From: Dillenia suffruticosa
Taxonomy: Eukaryota; Streptophyta; Magnoliopsida; Dilleniales; Dilleniaceae
Length of the DNA stretch: 64,000 nt
Assembly (NCBI GenBank): GCA_033439265.1
Contig: JAVTVX010000027.1
Coordinates: 6,029,001-6,093,000 of the forward strand
Reading direction: 5' to 3'
Shown: piece by piece, positions 62,525-64,000 of the stretch
How positions within the stretch are numbered: the first letter of the stretch is position 1
How the letters are laid out: each line of letters opens with the position of its first letter
Position numbers and translations under genes: made by a program
The notes under the pieces: model-generated
Database searches by the model: none
Told to the model about the DNA's origin: nothing
What the model saw: the letters and a program-made list of their open reading frames with translations, nothing else

Positions 62525-63921
62525 TTACAACGCTGTAATTGAGTCCTCAAAAGCAAAATCTTGTAACATGTTTTGTTGGGAAAGTTCAAGATCAGAAAGC
62601 ATGGGATTGTAACTAATGAGAGAAGAGATGTCACCCCAAGTGATGTTGCTCTCTCCAGAGTTACTACTTGTTCCGCAGCTACTCCCACTGACTCCTTCCA
62701 TTGATCCATATAAATTATTCTTCAAACCTTCTAGTATTTGCGGATTGCTCTGGTTAATGGTGAAGACAAACTGATCTAAATCCGTAGTTGAATCCAAACA
62801 ATCAAGTCCTTGATACATCATGTTGGCGGAGCTCAATGACTCAGTCATAACATCAAAGTTGGTGTAGTTGCTGTTTAGAGTGACGGTGTTGTCAAAGACA
62901 AGTTGTTGATCTTGAACTGCGGACGACAAGTTTGGCTGATAACAAAAATTCGCGATGTTAATGTTGTTGATGTTTGATTGTTGCTCTTGATTATGGTCAT
63001 AATGATGATGATCAGAAAATCTTCCTCCAAGCTTGATCAACAATTTCCGGAGAGAAGCTTGGTCCTTGATGTGAGCTTCTTGGTCCACTAGTATTGGATT
63101 GCTCATGACGGGCACATGACCAACTGGTGGCAGCTGAGGCCATGAGTATGGTGTAGTAACTTGGTTAATTGCAGTGGCACTATTGTCTTGCTTCATGCGT
63201 GCGGTGGCTGCACGGCGAGCTTGTTGCTCCTTCCTGTGCTTACCTAGCAGTTTCTTCTTCAACCTTGTGTTCCAATAATTCTTAATATCATTATCTGTCC
63301 TTCCCGGTAATTGTGCTGCTATTATAGACCACCTACATATAGTATACGCTCACAAGTTAATACTATTAAAATAAGAAAAGGATGATAGAGCTAACAAATT
63401 ATTGTTGGATATGATATTTCTTTACATAGGATTGTCCGATAATTGTAAGATGGAGAATGTCACAAGATTTTTTTATGTACAAAATTATTTTCGGAGAAAA
63501 TATTGAATAATACCTGCTACCAATACTTATGTAGAGGCTGCAAATAATGTTATCTTCTTCTTCAGAGAAGCCACCATGCTTAATATTAGGTCGAAGATAG
63601 TTGAGCCATCTAAGACGACAGCTCTTACCACATCTTTTCAGTCCTGTAATCAAAAATTTATAGTGCATGCCACGATCATTAAATTTATATATAGGCCTAA
63701 TTGAAATTTTAAAAATAATAATAATAATAATAAAGCATAGAAGAAAATAAAAAAGCGAAAAGAAAAAGGGGTGTCAAGTAAACACCAATTTTTTGAGGCA
63801 AAGCTATCCAGTTACCCCCGGTACCATGTTGTTCGATGTAGGATTTGAGCTTAGCATCTTCTTCAGGAGACCAAGGGCCTTTCTTCACGCTTGCCTTGTC
63901 ACAACATGGTGCTCTTCCCAT
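62525..63921 (-). CDS. RAX-like MYB: R2R3-MYB transcription factor, RAX/MYB84/MYB68-like (subgroup 14), intact
   Basis: Three exons on the minus strand (63921-63786, 63643-63514 and 63332-62525) with GT-AG introns join to 1074 nt, encoding 357 residues. The start [20 protein letters not shown] is the standard R2R3-MYB start. An in-frame upstream ATG at 63984 would add 21 unlikely residues and is rejected. R2 carries W17, W38 and W58. R3 has F71, W90 and W109, ending [14 protein letters not shown]. The intron positions after QKI-G and SR-W are those typical of plant R2R3 genes. [13 protein letters not shown] and [18 protein letters not shown] match subgroup 14 (RAX1-3, MYB36, MYB68, MYB87), nuclear regulators of axillary meristem, root and endodermis programmes. 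The long C-terminus is rich in Asn, Gln and Ser, probably an activation region. It faces ACS-B across about 26 kb. Confidence 0.94.
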
Positions 63922-64000
63922 CTTAAAGATATTCCACTTTGAAGAACTTGTGTGCTTCTTTTCTTTTTTAGCTAGCAAGCACACAGCTTTGTTGAAGATA
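63922..64000 (-). other. 5' leader of the MYB gene
   Basis: Non-coding sequence directly upstream of the MYB start. The promoter lies off the right edge. Confidence 0.6.

Overview
The window is nuclear DNA of a eudicot, probably a woody one. It is AT-rich, has GT-AG introns, many CT/GA microsatellites, SINE-like repeats, CACTA DNA transposons and one old Ty1/Copia element. I cannot name the species.

Four host gene families are present: a CGR2/CGR3-type Golgi pectin methyltransferase, a DYW-class PPR gene, a type-2 ACC synthase (ACS, the ethylene-forming pathway) and an R2R3-MYB of the RAX/MYB84/MYB68 type. From memory, the Arabidopsis neighbours At3g49690 (MYB84), At3g49700 (ACS9), At3g49710 (PPR) and At3g49720 (CGR2), and the sister block At5g65790 (MYB68), At5g65800 (ACS5) and At5g65810 (CGR3), hold the same families in the same order. 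The window is therefore an old microsynteny block.

Layout: CGR-A (exons 2-4, intact, left-edge partial, 1755-2850); ACS-A (broken, 4987-6721); an unmatched 1.46-kb junction; CGR-B (5'-truncated pseudogene split by a CACTA element, 10976-14161); a second CACTA element; a PPR pseudogene on the minus strand (17414-19345); gene-poor DNA holding a Copia fossil (22740-28097); ACS-B (intact, four exons, 34793-36536); about 20 kb without a recognised gene; and an intact MYB on the minus strand (62525-63921).

The sequence supports a tandem duplication of a unit running from the middle of CGR exon 2 to a point about 6 kb past ACS. In copy A, CGR and ACS are joined directly at a 7-bp TTTCCCA shared by all three junctions, so the PPR-containing 15.9 kb of copy B is absent there. 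The copies then decayed in a complementary way: CGR survives in copy A and ACS in copy B.

Four non-autonomous CACTA elements of one family, with 3-bp target duplications, carry dense palindromic GCGACGAA-type motifs. For three of them the other copy of the duplication gives an empty site. The fourth sits inside a SINE-like repeat. No toxin system, CRISPR array, rRNA or plasmid-like feature was seen.
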